In this document: in pieces, positions 13,518 through 15,360 of the stretch
Layout: each line of letters starts with the position of its first letter
Numbering within the stretch: position 1 is the stretch's first letter
Assembly (NCBI GenBank): GCA_949286405.1
Contig: CASECH010000056.1
Location: 1 to 15,360, forward strand
From: an uncultured bacterium
Lineage (GTDB): Bacteria > Cyanobacteriota > Vampirovibrionia > Gastranaerophilales > Gastranaerophilaceae
Length of the DNA stretch: 15,360 nucleotides
Direction: 5' to 3'
Made by a program: the position numbers and the translations under genes
Notes under the pieces: generated by a model
Told to the model about the DNA's origin: nothing
The model's database searches: none
What the model saw: only the letters and a program-made list of their open reading frames with translations

Positions 13518-14915
13518 TTATTTAAGAATATAATTTAAGATTGTTCTAACACCAACACCTGTTGCTCCGGATATAAATTCCTTTTGAGGTTTATCAAGGA
13601 ATGCAGTCCCTGCGATGTCAATGTGTACCCATTTTGGACAATCAACGAATTCTTGCAAAAATACACCTGCAGCAGATGCTCCGCCAAATCGAGAACCTGT
13701 ATTTTTCATATCTGCAATTTCAGATTTTAGTCCGTTAAAATAATCTTTAAACATTGGAAGTTGCCAGAATTTTTCACCGCTTTCTTCTCCTGTTTTTATT
13801 ATTTCTTGAATAAGTTTTTCGTTGTTACCCATAACTCCTGAAGTAATAGTTCCAAGTGCTACCATACAAGCACCTGTAAGAGTTGCGATATCAATAATTT
13901 CATCAACTCCAAGTTCACTCGCATAACATAGGGCATCTGCTAGTGTAAGTCTTCCTTCTGCATCAGTGTTATCTACTTCAATTGTTTTTCCGTTTTTCGC
14001 TGTAAGTATATCTCCAGGTTTGTATGAACTACCTGAAGGCATATTTTCACAAGCTGCGATAATACCGTGTACTTCAATGTCAGGAGCAAGTGCTTTCAAA
14101 GATTTCATTATTCCAAGAATACAAGCTGCTCCAGACATATCATCTTTCATTGTAAGCATTGATGCCGCAGGTTTTATGTCAAGTCCGCCAGAGTCAAAAC
14201 AAATTCCTTTTCCGATTATTGCAATGCGTTTTTTAGGATTTTCAACGGAGTATTTCATATGGATAAATTTAGGTGGTTGTGCACTACCTTGTCCTACCGC
14301 TAAAAATGCTCCCATACCCATTTCTTTACATTGTTCTTTGTCATATATCTTGGTATCTATGCCATCTATTCCAAGAGCAATTTCTGCTAATTTAGAAGGT
14401 GTCGCATTTTGGGCAGGTTCATTTGCAAGATCTCTTGTAAATTTCATTGCTTCACCAAAAATTACTCCTTCTTCTACTTGTTTTGCAGAAAATTTAGCAA
14501 ATGTTATTTCTTCTACTCTATCTTTTTTTTCTGATTTGTATTTGTCAAAATAGTAATCAGCTATTAATGCACCTATTGCAGCATATTTGCCATAATCTTC
14601 TTTTACATCAAAATCAAATAGTGCTTTTTGGGCTTTTATTTGCTGAAGTTTTTTTACTGCTTTTGAAGTTACTTCACTTATTTTTACAGCGTTAAAATCT
14701 TCTTTTTTTCCGCAACCTACCACAAGAATTTTATCTTGAGGAAGTTTGCCTAATGTATGAATCAAGTAAGTTTCACCAAATTTACCTTCAAATTTGTCTT
14801 TTTCAATTACGTATTCATTTACAAATTCTACAGGAGTTTTTTCTCCTTCGAATTTCCCAATAACTAAAACTTCACAAGGGGTTGAAGTTACGTTTTCTGT
14901 AACATTAATTTTCAT
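13518..14915 (-). CDS. pepA: Leucyl aminopeptidase (M17 family)
   Basis: A cytosolic hexameric dizinc/dimanganese exopeptidase that removes N-terminal residues in peptide turnover. The 465-aa protein has the catalytic domain at ~150-465. Metal and catalytic residues match the family spacing exactly: K236 and D241 (GKGICFDSGG), K248 (DIKP), D259 (KDDMSG), D318 and E320 in NTDAEGRL, and R322. The N-terminal ~150 residues are the variable domain. ATG at 14915 has AAGGAG with an 8-nt spacer. It stands alone with its own promoter and converges on the amidase gene. Confidence 0.96.
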   Translation of the reverse strand: MKINVTENVTSTPCEVLVIGKFEGEKTPVEFVNEYVIEKDKFEGKFGETYLIHTLGKLPQDKILVVGCGKKEDFNAVKISEVTSKAVKKLQQIKAQKALFDFDVKEDYGKYAAIGALIADYYFDKYKSEKKDRVEEITFAKFSAKQVEEGVIFGEAMKFTRDLANEPAQNATPSKLAEIALGIDGIDTKIYDKEQCKEMGMGAFLAVGQGSAQPPKFIHMKYSVENPKKRIAIIGKGICFDSGGLDIKPAASMLTMKDDMSGAACILGIMKSLKALAPDIEVHGIIAACENMPSGSSYKPGDILTAKNGKTIEVDNTDAEGRLTLADALCYASELGVDEIIDIATLTGACMVALGTITSGVMGNNEKLIQEIIKTGEESGEKFWQLPMFKDYFNGLKSEIADMKNTGSRFGGASAAGVFLQEFVDCPKWVHIDIAGTAFLDKPQKEFISGATGVGVRTILNYILK

Positions 14916-14941
14916 ATGTCTTTCTCCTTATTTCAGTTGAA

Positions 14942-14970
14942 AGTATATCACTTTATTTAAGCTTTGTAAA
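14942..14970 (-). promoter_or_regulatory. Promoter of pepA
   Basis: On the minus strand TTTACA (14965-14970), a 17-nt spacer and TATACT (14942-14947), 12-13 nt before the pepA Shine-Dalgarno. Each box matches the sigma-70 consensus at 5 of 6 positions. Confidence 0.7.
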
Positions 14971-15020
14971 TTATACAGTTAACATAAGCAAAAAAAAATT
15001 TTTTTGTTTTTAAGACAGGT

Positions 15021-15360
15021 ATGAAAATATTTCCGATTAAAAATATTCAATTACAAAATACAAAAAATATATATTGTTCAGAAATTAATACAAACAAGAA
15101 TAATATTGAGAATAGATCTTTGTCGTCTAATTCAAATATTAGTTCAGATGTATATAAATCTAACTTTTTACCTTTTAAAAGTCTAAAAATGCGAGGTATC
15201 TCTTTAAATAATGATTTTTGCGATACCAGCTTTTACAGGGATGCAGATACATTAAGACAATCTGTTGATGTTATAAAAGAAAATTTTCCTGAAGGTACTG
15301 ACATTATGGATTTTGCTTGTTCAAACGGAGAAGAAACTATTTCTATTTACTCTTTATTAG
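15021..15360 (+). CDS. CheR-like SAM-dependent methyltransferase (5' part only)
   Basis: The frame is open from ATG 15021 to the window edge (113 codons). Residues ~1-60 are Asn/Ser/Lys-rich and look disordered (IYCSEINTNKNNIENRS...). A CheR-like segment follows: FYRDADTLRQSVDVIKENFP (about 71-90), then MDFACSNGEETISIYSLL, matching the CheR SAM-binding signature (ACSTGEE-PYS-like). CheR enzymes methylate glutamates of chemoreceptors, but the usual helical N-terminal CheR domain is not evident, so the substrate is open. AGGT lies immediately before the ATG, too close for a normal SD. An A9-T7 run (14990-15005) precedes it. The rest of the gene is outside the window. Confidence 0.65.
   Translation, partial: MKIFPIKNIQLQNTKNIYCSEINTNKNNIENRSLSSNSNISSDVYKSNFLPFKSLKMRGISLNNDFCDTSFYRDADTLRQSVDVIKENFPEGTDIMDFACSNGEETISIYSLL

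Noticed and set aside
14990..15005. A9-T7 run as a terminator or switch tract
   Set aside because: No stem-loop beyond the A/T self-complementarity and no coding frame depends on its length; probably just curved AT-rich DNA upstream of the CheR-like gene.

Overview
This AT-rich window looks like a chromosomal segment from an uncultured, low-GC bacterium. My best guess is the non-photosynthetic sister group of Cyanobacteria (Melainabacteria/Vampirovibrionia, e.g. Gastranaerophilales). The reasons are a ribosomal protein L34 with a cyanobacterial-style core (RTLEGT...SGFRARM.TPGGR), two type IV pilin-like proteins with the helix FTLAEVLITLGIIGVVAA that I associate with those genomes, and a meso-DAP-type MurE. 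This assignment is inference from recalled family features, not from a search.

Layout, left to right. Positions 1-71 hold the tail of a gene on the + strand. Positions 72-419 are non-coding as far as I can tell and carry short direct and inverted repeats. Positions 420-2252 are a leftward operon: rpmH, rnpA, an unknown 173-aa protein and a PHP-type (histidinol-phosphatase-like) phosphoesterase. proC (+) diverges from rpmH and ends in a strong terminator. A leftward block follows (3217-7819): nagA-like deacetylase, ilvD, a pilin-like gene (pilin A), and a tandem-CCG Fe-S protein. A second pilin-like gene (pilin B, +) diverges from nagA and converges on murE. The cell-wall block holds a class B penicillin-binding protein and murE (leftward, dcw-cluster order), with an N-acetylmuramoyl-L-alanine amidase (+) diverging from the PBP gene. 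pepA (leftward) and the start of a CheR-like methyltransferase (+) close the window.

Most of this is housekeeping: translation and RNA processing, proline and branched-chain amino-acid synthesis, amino-sugar recycling, peptidoglycan synthesis and remodelling, and peptide turnover. The striking part is the 5' regions of the two pilin-like genes. Each has a promoter, a strong Shine-Dalgarno and an ATG, followed by a pure G/C homopolymer (10 C in coding sense for pilin A, 9 G for pilin B) in an otherwise very AT-rich genome. In both cases the upstream ATG is out of frame with the pilin at the length given here. In both cases a tract length of 8 or 11 (2 modulo 3) would fuse the two frames. The tracts sit in a shared ~28-bp motif (TTC-Gn-CACT...AAGCTT) that has opposite orientation relative to the two genes. 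The simplest reading is slipped-strand phase variation of surface pilin-like proteins. The main alternative is homopolymer sequencing or assembly error, or a repeat that has merely inserted next to these genes.

Several genes (nagA, pilin B, the amidase) have a TATAAT box 6-8 nt before the start codon and no Shine-Dalgarno, which suggests leaderless mRNAs alongside genes with good Shine-Dalgarno sites. Convergent genes are packed so tightly that terminator stems contain the opposing gene's stop codon.
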